This document shows positions 48,801-59,700 of a DNA stretch of 64,000 nt, one piece after another; within the stretch, counting starts at the first letter, position 1; the number at the start of each line of letters is the position of its first letter. The notes beneath the pieces were generated by a model. It was not told where the DNA came from and made no database searches. It saw only the letters and a list, made by a program, of their open reading frames with translations. The DNA comes from Acanthornis magna. Its lineage: Eukaryota; Chordata; Aves; Passeriformes; Acanthizidae. Where the stretch lies: contig JAWUZG010000333.1 in NCBI GenBank assembly GCA_036785705.1, positions 248,001 to 312,000 on the forward strand, in the 5' to 3' direction. The translations under genes and the position numbers were made by a program.

Positions 48801-51800
48801 CTGGCCACTTTAAAACATAGTTTCCAGTAGAATTTTCTCAGCATGTGAAAAAGGGCTCAGAATTTGTACCTTTGATCCCTCTAAATGCTCTGCTGTTGTT
48901 GCATAGACCACATACTAACCATAAAATAGAAGCCAGAGCCAGCTATCAGGTTCGGATACATGTATGCCTTTTTCCAACTTTTCTCAGTCAAAAATTAATA
49001 GTTTTACAAGCTCCCTACCTGTAAATGTCAAGGTGTCATTTGCATAGATTTCCAAGTTTTAATCTGTCCAAATTTAAACTTGGCCAGGACCTAACAGGTT
49101 TTCAACCTGAAACTCCAAATCCAATTTCTTGGCCCATATTTATTTTACAAGGAAGATGACCTTGATATGTATGTCAATATCCTAAGCTCTTAGTTTAGCT
49201 TTTGCTAAATAAATCGACAGAATTGTGTATTTCATTATAGCACAGTCCTGACCCAGTGCAACAGGAAAATTCCTAGAAAATTCAGTGGAGCCTGATTTTC
49301 ATACACTGTAGTTTGAGACCTATGTAAGAAAGAGCCCTAAAACATTGTAGCTGATGCAAAATTAGAGAATTGGCCTTGCATTTGTTTTCCTAAGTTTTCA
49401 CCCGTTTAGTTGACATTTTTTAGTTTCCTAAGTTGTCAAGAGTATTTTGATAATTCCTTTTGCTAAGACATGAGCAGAGGAAAAGTCTGGGTTTGCGTCA
49501 CTGAATATTTTCCCATTTGTGCTTCTGGACTTGAATAATCTAAGGCAAACTCACTATTTTCCTCTTTGTCATCTTCAGTGCAGCCAATGCGAAAGAGCTG
49601 AGATTAGGAAACTTCTTATGTGATAAGAACTCCAGCAATTATAATGTTGGGTTTTCACTTCTTAATACTCCCTTCTATTTCCTGTGAACATCAACATACT
49701 CAACAATTTATGCCCCATTGAAAGTCCAGTATTTGATAGTTTAGACAGAAACTTTCTTTTTCTGCAATGTGCAGTTTCTCTTCCTATACTGGAATCTTTA
49801 AATACTCAGTTGGCAATTCCTATTATAGTTGATTATTTGGACCAGGCAAATTGCCGAATAAAAGGTTTGTAAATGATCTGCTTTATATTTGTGCGGTCCT
49901 CAAAGGACTGAAATTTGCTTTGGGGAAAAGCAAAGGACCAAGTAATAACATTTTCTTTTTTTTAAAGCACTGCCAGAAACTTAATTTCAGAGAGCTTTTT
50001 ATTATTAAATTTCCCAGCCTTCCCTTCAAGCACGTTATTAGGAACATGGTTCATTTATTTGGGAGAGGGAGGAAAGCACTGAAGAAGGGGGAGATAAAGG
50101 TGAAAAGCAAGCTCTTTAATTCATATTGTGATCTAAGTGTAGAGTTCATGTTGGCAACAATTTCAGTTTTCTAATGTGCAGTCATTGTGAAAGACTGATT
50201 CTAACATGCAAACCTCAAAGAAGTGAGAAAATTGTTTCTCTTCTTTTTTGGAGCTCATTTATATTGAAATTTTTAAGGCCTTTGGAATTTTCAAGTGGTT
50301 CTCCTAGAGCAGGTGAAAAAGACCTTTGCTCTTTAACAGAAGGAGCCAGAGAAATCAAGTTTTTGCTTGTTTTACTTACAAACTAGATGCAGCTTTGAGC
50401 ACTGGGCTTGAGTTTGATGCTGTTAGAAAAGTGAAGTCTAGGTAATAGATATAACGCAAGGAGGAACTGATCATTCTTCTGGGTTGTGGTCTGTAAATGT
50501 CTTTTTGTTTATTTCTATTCATGGCTTAGCAGTTGGCACCTAACTTTTAGGAAGAGAGCATTTCTCTCCAGCCTACAAAATAAAGCTGTCCTGGAAGGGT
50601 GCGACAAAGGAGGTCAGTGCTACTATTAGTTACATAATAAATGCTTTTTTTCTTCTCAGTGAAAGGCAGAAATTCTGTGAGCCCACTTAAAGCATGGGGA
50701 CAATCCAAAGCCTAAGTTTGTCCATGACAGCTGAGAAAGCTGACTGGAAACTGGAACTTCCATTCCCCAGGAGAGCTGAACATTTTTTAATTTTCTGTCA
50801 TTCTACTTGGAAAAACTAGCATTCTATAATATGCTGGTTTAGGGGCATAGAAATATTTCAAGTTCAGTATTGTTCAAATTGACAAGAATGTTCCTATTTC
50901 TTCTGTTTGTTTACCAAACCTAATCTGATTAAATTAATATTTTCAAGAGCAAACAGCTTTCTGAAGAAATGCCTTTGCTATTTGTTATCAGGGGATTGTG
51001 GACACATTTCTCTAAGTGAAGGCCATAATTTTCTGTCCATTCAATTTAACTACTTTTCTGCTTTTTCTGTGGACCATCCAAACTGGAGCTCTGAGCTGTT
51101 GGCTGTCCCTCCCCAGCAGCTGTTTCTGTAGGGTGTGGGTCTTGTCAAGGAAAACACTGAATATGTTCCTGCTTTCCTTAGCACCATTGATGAGATGTTT
51201 CTGGCTTCCTGAAATCACTGTCAGGCACAGGGAGAGCTCTGAGGAGCCGTGTGCTCCTGGTGCTTTTAGAATTTGAGATCAGGAAAACTCTTCTATTCCA
51301 CTTTACTTGCTTGAGCTCATTCCTCAAAACACTTGCTGCTGCCTTATTTATACGACTTTTTCAGGCCTCCTTGTTGCAGATTTTGTCTTTCACAGGGTTT
51401 GGTCATTCTGGCAGCCTGATTAGTATTTTGCATGCTTATTCTCTCTGAGCATAACCCACGGGCAGTTACTGTGCTGCAAGACTAAGGACAGGGCTGCTCT
51501 ACAATGAGTGGTCTTGTTCAATGGGAAAGGATGGATCTGCAATGGCAACTGGGTGGGGGCAGCAGTGCAGACGATGTACTTCTTACAAGTGGCTCATGGT
51601 GGGCTAGGAAAGTGTGACAGACAGCACAGGCCTGAAGGAATGCACCATACTCTTTTAGAAATCACAAAGATAGTAACAATCAGCTGGGGGGAGGCAGCTG
51701 GAGCAAGGCAGAATAGGCACATTTTGCTTTCCTGTCTCACAAAGAGGTTCTGTGGGGTAGAGCAGGTACAAGCTGTCAGGTGTACCTTCAGGTGTTTGGG

Positions 51801-52569
51801 GGATGCAGTGTTACAGCGTTAGTGTGAAAAGTGAAAAAGCTATTGGCACTTTTGCAAGAAATGGAGGGGAAAAACCTTGCCACCACTATTCAACAACGCT
51901 AAAAAATCCCAAACAAAACAATTTTTGTGAAAGTTTGCTCTAGAGAAACACAGAGAAAAGTTTTGGAAAACAATCTGGTGCCAATATGTAGCGTATATGT
52001 AGTAGTTTTTTTACTGTAAATCGGGTCCTGTTGCATAATTTTTTCCTCTGACCTTCACTTTTCTATGAACTTTGCAAACCCCATATAAGATGATGGGATT
52101 CTGATGGGGAAACACTTCCAGAAATCTTCTGCTAGGCTTCTTTTTTATTTTCTTCTTAAACCTATAGCTGTGTATCTTTTAGCATAATGTGGACTGTTTG
52201 GACTGTTTAATTTGCCTGGTATGTCCTTCTTGTCCTGGTGTTGCTAGAGTAAAAAGTGAGGTTGTTTAGTCCTGTTGCATCAGAACATTGCCTTGCTGGT
52301 TTTTGCAGCCTATTTCTGGGGCTGTTCTGGTTGGAAGGACTCTTTCTGGAACATGGTTGGCATTGTCAATAGTATTTCAAAGGAAGAGCTCTCAAAGGAG
52401 CATTTACCACGAAAATCAATCTTCCTTCACTCTTCTGGGTATACATCACCTGATGTGTTTACTCTTTTCATGGCTGATGATTTGCAGACATCCCATATTC
52501 TACAAATATACTTCTCCCTACACAGCTCCTCCATCTGACAACATCACAGTTTATAGCAGAAAGTCTTGT
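45885..52569. other. Unique non-coding DNA with a GC-rich patch
   Basis: No gene recognised. A GC-richer block at about 46300-47260 carries overlapping minus-strand open frames (155 codons at 46569-47036; 164 codons at 46760-47254) without recognisable domains, and includes a 19-bp tandem duplication. A donor-like word on the minus strand lies near 46600. The stretch near 47740-47920 has AT-rich homeobox-like motifs (TAATTAAGCT, TTGCATAATTT) and no repeats. The rest is AT-rich and featureless. Confidence 0.5.
46945..46982. repeat. 19-bp perfect tandem duplication
   Basis: ACAGCCCACTGTGTGGTGC occurs twice in direct succession with no mismatch. It lies inside the GC-richer block and within the overlapping minus-strand frames, so it shifts any such frame by one base. 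Confidence 0.93.
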
Positions 52570-52800
52570 TATTAGTCCCAAAGCTTCTGACCTTGCACAC
52601 TCCTATTAAATTTCATCCCATTTCTATTACCCTTCCAGATAATCCAGCCCCTGCTCTGTGAACCCCCAACTCTCCCTCCAGGCATGTAGGTCTCAGGGAA
52701 TCTATTTGTTTGTTTTTATACTTTTGTGCCAGTCATTAATACAAGTATTAAGTGAGATTGGTCTCAACCCCCGAGGGTTTTTCATTATTAACCTTCCTGA
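52570..52800 (-). mobile_element. Old CR1/L3-like LINE remnant, antisense
   Basis: CTATTAAATTTCATCCCATT, TCTATTACCC and CCAGATAATCCAG are followed by ACTTTTGTGCCAGTCATTAA and GTATTAAGTGAGATTGGTCT. These words, in this order, resemble the reverse complement of the reverse-transcriptase region of CR1/L3-type elements seen across birds and reptiles, around the catalytic FADD segment. The element is degraded with several deletions. Exact subfamily cannot be set by eye. Confidence 0.55.
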
Positions 52801-54672
52801 AGTTTAACAATTCCCTTCCTGCCACATGCTCCTCTAACAGGCTATAGCTAAGGGGAGGGGAAACCTGCCCTGGCCCCTGTGACCCCTTTCAGCAGATGCC
52901 TTTGGGGCACAGGGCAGGCTGCCCTTTCCCTGATCGCCACTGGGAAGCCTTGGAGGAGGAGCTGCTGGAGCAGAGCTGACAAGCTCACATGGTGAGCTCT
53001 GCCTCTGCAGCCAGGAGAGGCAGAGAGACACAGCCAGCCTTTGGAGATGGCAGGGGGATACATGAAAGGGCAGCAAGAAAGGCCTTGTAGAATTTTCTTT
53101 GATCCAGGAAATGAGCAGGTATTGCTCAGCTGAAAGCCTGGCTGGAGGAAAGGGCCTGCCCTGCCAGGGCACCGAGGCTGGGGGAGAGATTTATTTGCAG
53201 TCCCCTTTGCTTTCACTCTTTCACTCAGCAGAGATGAGGACAGATATTTCTTCTGTTAATAGAGTTTACTGCTCCAGCTGGCATTCGAACAAAACCGCCT
53301 TTCTGAGATGCTGAGGTACTCCACTCAGGCAATAGATCTCAGCACTTAATCCTAAAACCTCCTGTTGATTTGAGGTCTGCTAGAGTTACAAAAGAATAAA
53401 AAAAATAAAGTAGAAAGCTGAGAAACAACCTCCCTTTCACCAGGTGGTACAACATAAGGCATTGTACTAAATCTGACTAAAGGTGTTTTTAGCAACACAG
53501 AGCTTGCAGAGTCTTGCAGTGCCAAATGTGTGAGTCTAGTGTGTTGAATTTGTTAGTTTATTGATGATTGCACACATTTAGTCTTTTGGAAGAATAAATT
53601 ACTCAGTATAACAATACACAGTAATGATAGCCTTTTCTGACTTTGTGTGGTCAGAAATGATGTATAGAGACAAAATGCTAAACACCATGTTTTGTGGACA
53701 ATAATTGTTAGGAGTAAAGTGTGTTTTCTTTTGTTACAACACTTACGAACATGTCAAAGTTGAGATACCATACTGATGCTTGTGCTGATACTTAGCACTT
53801 TGCATGTTCACAGCCCTGTACAAACATTAATGAACCAATGTAAACAATCATTTTCATCATGTGGCTTAATATAATAAGGCATTGTGAACCTTGTTTTGCC
53901 TCTGTATGCACAAGGGATTGTAATTTACGCTCCTTTCCATGCGCAATGAAGGCTATTCCTGTCATCTACCCTCTCACAATCATCCTTTTCCTGTGCAGTT
54001 CCCACTGAAGGGGGGGACAGGGCTCTAAAGAGCCTGGGCCGTAATTTGGTTGGCTCTCTTCCAGCTTTCTAGATGGTGCCAGTTTGCTCCAGGCTTCCTC
54101 TGTGCTATATCATTGCAAATCCCTTTTTGAGGGGTGTCGTTTCCCCCACATCTGGAATTACCTCTCTCACTGCACTGCCAGGAATAAAAGCCCACCTGCA
54201 TTTCAAAAGTGCATGTCTGCTACGTTGTCTTACACATTTGTCAGCAGGAAAGCACTGCCTGCATTGTGCTATTTTTTAAAATTTATTTTCTTTTAGAATG
54301 TTAGTTACCCTTTTGCTTCAAGCTAGGAGTATGTGCATCTATTTTGCCAGCATGATTTCAAAGAGCTGTATTTCAGATATTAAGTGTGCACTCTCAGGAC
54401 TTGCAAGAGCTCGAGCAAGTAAATTAGCAGACCAGAATGAAGTCAAGTGAAGTACCAAAGGGCTCCAGATACTTTAGGATTACAGCAGAAAGCATAATAT
54501 GAGGGCCAGCTCTCCCAGTTGTTGAAAGTGTGCTTGGAGAGAGGTGAGAAGACACCAGCCTCTACCAGCTGGTGCTAAGTCCCACAGCACTGATTACAAG
54601 CTGAAGAAATCTTTACTGGTGGTATCTCCATATCATACCCAGCTGTGAGCAGGGAATTGCCTTTGTAGCCAA
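52801..54672. other. Non-coding DNA with a GC-rich block
   Basis: The first 400 bp (about 52840-53180) are distinctly GC-rich and carry two adjacent hairpins. Overlapping minus-strand frames of 112 and 122 codons occupy it, with no domain recognised. The remainder returns to AT-rich unique sequence. A run of seven Gs lies near 54010-54016. Confidence 0.5.
52982..53025. repeat. Two adjacent inverted repeats
   Basis: AGCTCAC-ATG-GTGAGCT (52982-52998) overlaps by two bases the next inverted repeat, CTCTGCCTCT with a 9-nt loop and AGAGGCAGAG (52997-53025). Both stems are perfect (7 and 10 bp). They cannot both form fully at once because they share two bases. Confidence 0.75.
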
Positions 54673-54673
54673 A

Positions 54674-54987
54674 CTGGCCATGTCCTGTGAAACCACAGGA
54701 TTTATTGACTTCATGGCAAGATCAGGCTCTTTTGACTCCAGGAATGGTTAGCCTCTTTGCACAAAAGGTTAAGGTGAAAGGTGTGGGTGTTAATGTTATT
54801 TATGCTGTTAGTGGACTACAGAGTTCCACACTGGCCATGTCCTGTGAAACCACAGGATTTATTGACTTCATGGCAAGATCAGGCTCTTTTGACTCCAGGA
54901 ATGGTTAGCCTCTTTGCACAAAAGGTTAAGGTGAAAGGTGTGGGTGTTAATGTTATTTATGCTGTTAGTGGACTACAGAGTTCCACA
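54674..54987. repeat. Perfect 157-bp tandem duplication
   Basis: Copy 1 spans 54674-54830 and copy 2 spans 54831-54987. Read by eye, the copies appear identical over all 157 bases. A short CTGG continues after copy 2, as expected at the repeat boundary. Each unit contains an internal inverted repeat, CCTGTGAAACCACAGG. The period is not a multiple of three, so a frame entering the repeat shifts between copies, which rules out a simple protein repeat. Identity implies a very recent event, a polymorphic minisatellite seed, or an assembly duplicate. Confidence 0.95.
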
Positions 54988-55974
54988 CTGGCTAAAATGT
55001 GATGAATTGAGCAGAAATAATTGAAGTCTGTGTCCTGCACAGTGTTGAGGGGAGACATGCACCTGACAGCTGATACAGTTAAGCATTTGCAGCTTAAAGG
55101 TGCATATCCTCTGTGCTTCTTGGGGAGCAAACAGGAGTTGAATTATTCACGTTATTCAGTGCAGATGTCTGGCTTTTAGTCTCATCATTCATCATTGCTC
55201 AGCAAACACCTGTGTTCATACATTGCATCATAAATACTGCAAAATGAATTGTGAATTTTATGCTCCTTGAATAGAACTCGGACTCACAGCCACACAATAA
55301 GATGCACAATGACCATGCTGTATTACTTGTTAAGTATATATTGGAGAATAATGGTTGAACCCAGTTATTTCTGGATATATGAGAGAGATATTTCTGGATT
55401 TATTTTTTTTAAATACTTAATACACCCTGGGCCAGCAGGGGATTGTGCTCTGTTGGGCTAGACTTAGGCATGCCAAAATCATGTCTGTGATGAGACTCCC
55501 TGTAATGCTATTTTTAAATTTATTGATTGAAGGGGCTAAAGTAGGTCTGTAATTTGTTTTATCCTGTAACTTTGAAAGCAACAACTTTAAGAAGTCTCAT
55601 TCATATTGATAGCCACAGTGATGAGCTCAGGAACTGAATGTAGGGCCAGACAAGAATTCCACAGGTCAAAGGTACAAACCTTGTAAAAAATCCTGAATTA
55701 TTCTGGCCTTTCTTGGGAAGAAAGGTAAAGAAAAATTCCATATCTACTTGGACAAAGAACTGCTTTCAAAACATACCTTAAGAAGTGGACAAAAAGCTTA
55801 AAGCAAATGAAAAACACAGCTTTATTGTTGCCGTTAGGAAAAACGAGGATAAAATTAAATTGCTGCACTGGTTTAAATCTTGCAAAATAGGTGAAAAGAG
55901 TAGTACCTTATGTATATCAGTTCATCAGTCATAAGAAACTGGCTGGTCAAGTCACTAGAGTAAAAGGACTCTAA
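54988..55974. other. Unique non-coding DNA
   Basis: No gene, RNA or repeat recognised. Frames are short and AT-rich. Confidence 0.55.
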
Positions 55975-56185
55975 AAGAAGTTGAAAGAGACCTCCAGGAG
56001 GTCATCTAGTACAGTCCCTTGTTCAGAGCAGGTCTGATTAGATCAGGTTTCTGTGTCAGGGCTGTGTCCACTCAAATCTTGAATATCTCCAAAGAGGGAG
56101 ATCTGCAGCTCCTCTGGGCAAGCTGCAATATTTGACCACCTTGTCTTAAAAAACCTTGTCTTAAAAAATGTTTTCTTAAAAAAGG
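55975..56185 (-). mobile_element. CR1 LINE 3' region, antisense
   Basis: GAAAGAGACCTCCAGGAGGT, CATCTAGTACAGTCCCTTGT, TCAGAGCAGGTCTGATTAGA and CTTGAATATCTCCAAAGAGG are the reverse complement of the CR1 3' region, in the right order. TTTGACCACCTTGTCTT continues the match. In place of a single CR1 motif there are three 15-bp units (56139-56183). The terminal TGATTCT-like end is missing on the left side. Confidence 0.88.
56139..56183. repeat. Three 15-bp tandem units inside CR1
   Basis: CCTTGTCTTAAAAAA occurs twice exactly, followed by TGTTTTCTTAAAAAA. The expansion lies in a part of CR1 that is normally single-copy, so it arose after insertion. Confidence 0.85.
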
Positions 56186-56454
56186 TTCAACAGAACTGTA
56201 TTGCAGTGGCTGGGGACAGATAACAAGAACTGTTGATGGAGTGTGAGCCACCACTCCAAGAGATTTCCACCAGTCTGGAAATGACTGACCAGTGTGTACT
56301 GGTGTGTTCTGCTAAGCCATACCATAAACCACCACCAGCAGCCACTAGTGACGTGCTGACGAAAAAAGAAAATGACACTTGAAAGTTATTGGCTCAGGAA
56401 TTTCCAGAGTGGGTTTTTTAAATGTAGCTCAAGTCCCGCTAGAGGTGAAATCAA

Positions 56455-56705
56455 AGTGGAGCAGGTACAAAGCAGGGCTGTGAAAATGATTGATTATGGG
56501 CAATAGGGAGGAATCAGAGTGTTTGGCTGTTCAGAGAAGTCAAATGAAGTCTTTGAAAGGCTTCTTACTGCTCTCTGTAAGTTCATTACTGCTAATAGGT
56601 ATAATGGGAAGAAATAGATGAAGACTGTTAATTAGAAAAAGGTTTTAAACAAGAACATGGTGAGGCCTTGGAGCAGCTTTCAGAAGGAGCAGTTGTAAAA
56701 ATACA
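56455..56705 (+). mobile_element. Old CR1-like LINE remnant, sense
   Basis: GGGCTGTGAAAATGATTGAT is followed by a TGGCTGTTCAGAGAAG block, TAATTAGAAAAAGGTTTTAA and ATGGTGAGGCCTTGGAGCAG. In CR1 these correspond to the 'KMI..LE', 'LFSLEK', 'IRKNFF' and 'VEHWNR'-encoding segments, in this order. The copy is much more diverged than its antisense neighbour, so it is the older of the two. The tail is missing. Confidence 0.5.
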
Positions 56706-59700
56706 TGAAACAGAAACAAAACCAAATGGACTTTGACATGGCGGTCTGCAGGGGCAGTCTTTTGCTCAATATTCAATTTGTGATTTCAGGGTAGACATTG
56801 TGTTCGGGGGTAATTTGCCTGGCATTTCAGTACGTATGGTAGCATTTTAGTTGTGCCTGTCACACTCTGTTATTTCCTGAGCACAGGAGGAGTAACAGCG
56901 TGTCTGCAATTTGCTTGGCAAATCCCAGGTGCTCCCCAGTGCCTGCACCTTGCATGCATGTGGAAGGGCTTGGCAAATCACGCAAAGGTCGCAGTGCAGG
57001 AAGCCTACGTTAGGCTAGGGACTTTGCTGGTGTTTCAGTTCACTGGGAATGATCTTTGTCTGTACATTTCTGCTGAGGAAGTCCAAAATAAAAATATGTT
57101 AGTCCATAATAAGAGACATTTGTGAAAGAGACTGAAGAATTTGTACTCAGTGTGTATGCTGGGCCCCTATGCTTTCCAACTCAGAGTATTTTTCCATGAC
57201 TAAACAAAAATAGCCATTTCCTTAGAATAGTGACTGAATTTTTTTCAATGGTATGTTTTATATGGCATAATTATATGCCCTTACAAACAATTTAAGCCAA
57301 ATTATGCAATTGAAAGTTTACCTAGTGCTTTTTAATCCACTTAAGAGTTTTGTTTTTGATAGCCTGGTAGTGAAGCAAACTAAATTAACGTGAATTCCAC
57401 ATGAAAGATGGTTCTAGTATTTGTGATTGTGAGGTAATGACTTGAAATTCTCCATAGTTGCAGCATTTCTGTATTTTGTATTTAATTTTAAAACTGTTAT
57501 GGTTTTAGTGGCCATAAATGGAACAGAGTAATATGAGAGAATTGATGAAACAGATATTTGACTGGAAAATAACAGGTTAATGTTAAATGTATCTGTAACA
57601 ATGAGGAGGCTTAGGCAAAATGCAGAAATATCAATAAGCAAATAGTAAGAGGCAATGGATGACCTGTGAGATCAAAATAAGGAAAAGAATGGAAATATTA
57701 AAGAATAGTTAAGATGCTTATTTTGGAACAGGAAAGTATTAAGGAAGTTATCAAAAGAATAGTTTCTATTCCAGTGTTTAAAATTCAAAAAGAGAGATTA
57801 GAAAATAGCAGTGCTGATGAGAAATGGAATGATCAATGGTTTGGAAAGGCATATGCTGCTAAAAAAGAAAACAGAAGCTTCCTGTCTAAAAGGGGATGTC
57901 TGCCAGATAATCAGCTGACGTTTGCATCGAGGTCAGTCACCAACAGTGACTGCAGCATCTCTAAGTTTTTGGACAAGAAAAGTGTTTGAACTAGATTGAT
58001 CCGTAAGAGTATTTACGCTGAATTCATGGAACTGCAGACTAAGTTGTATGAGCCCCTGTTGCGTTGGTTTCGATCAGGTTTTGCCTAGCAAAGTTCAGCA
58101 TTATTGTATTTTTTGTCACTGGGAGTTTTTATTTATGTGCAAAGCTAAAAATAATGGCATATGTAGTGCATTTCAAATGTCACCTTTTAGCACAAGCACA
58201 GACTTTCAACTCTGCTGACCACTGAGCTTCTGAGATTATTTGTTGGGATGAATGACCCTATCCAAAGCACAGATTGGATAAATCCATGCAAATTTGCCAG
58301 CTTCTGGAACAAAACTTTCATCAATTTCTTGTAGCGTTTTGCATATAATTGCATGTATGATCACAGCTGTTATTGTGGCTGTTTCTAAGTGGTTTTTTGT
58401 GCTGCCAACGTGAATGAGTGTTTGATGTCTGGAGAAAGGAGTGTTTTTGCAAATGAAATCTGGAGGTTTTGCATCACCGTACTGGGAAAAGCTGAAAGCA
58501 AGGTGATCAACCACACTGCAGCTTTCATGTGCCAGCTTTCATCCTGGCACCAATACATTTCAACATGAGGGAGAGAACTTTTTTATGGGGAAGAGATGCA
58601 GATTTTCTCAAGCTAATCAGCTGAGTTTGTATATTCATTAATAATTGTTGCAATCCACTTGAGAACTTGCCCAGATTTAGTCAGACCTGTAACAGAAATC
58701 AAGGTATTGCTTAAAGGTCTATTGAAGAAATTTCCCTGTCCAAGTTCCCTTTGGAGTTAGCTCGAAATCTACAGTCCTTGGTCCAGCAAAACTTAATTAT
58801 TATTTGAGTAAGAATTCCAGCATTTTGCTCCATAACTTCAAGAGATGTTAGGGTTTTTAGAAAACAACTGAAGTGCATTGTTATGGTAAGTGTTTTGGTA
58901 TAATGACAGTACACCAAGATCTACATTTAATTTAAAATCAATTTTTTAGTTTTAATATTATTGATTCCAAAAGTCATTAGGTTTGATACAAGCCTTTTTT
59001 TTACCCATTACCAATACTTGAATAGCAGTTGCTGTTCACATTTTATGGATGGAGAGAATGATGTGATTGTTGTTCTTTGATAAGAAATAAAGTTCTGATT
59101 CATACCAGAACACTAACTTTGTGGATGCAAGTTTATAAAAATTTCTTTTTTAGGAACTACTTAATTCCTTATTTTTCAATTATTATTTCTGAAATATGTT
59201 TTATGTTCAAGATATAGTTCCAGACCTGAATTAAATGTCTTTGAGTCCAAAGAAATATGCTAAAAGAAAATATTTGTTTGGGCACCAAAAACTTGATCCA
59301 AATTTTGGTGTCAACATGCTTTTGATTAGGTCAGTATGTAACATCTTTGTAGTTACACCTTAAATTTAAATGGCTTGGAAAGCTGGAGTACTATTTTTAG
59401 GAAACAAATAAAACTTTTTAGACAATAGATTTTATTAATGTATATTAAACTTAGGTATAAGTAGGAAGATCAGTTAGAGCATATAGAGTGGGGGTGTTTG
59501 GGAAGTTGGAATACAGTCCTATCAGAGAAATAACATGTGCATCACAGAAATATATACTAAAACAGAGTTTAATGTTACAGTATTTTTATTTGTTGTCGAA
59601 AGAAATAAATCCTTTTATGTCAGCATGGGTGGAAGAAACCAGCTCATGGAATCTCTTCTGGGCTCAAAGGAGAGCGTTAGTTTTAGTAAGAAATTTTTGG

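Noticed and set aside
54687..55002. Two similar 73-codon open frames
   Set aside because: They are the same duplicated DNA read in the two 157-bp copies; the period is not a multiple of three.
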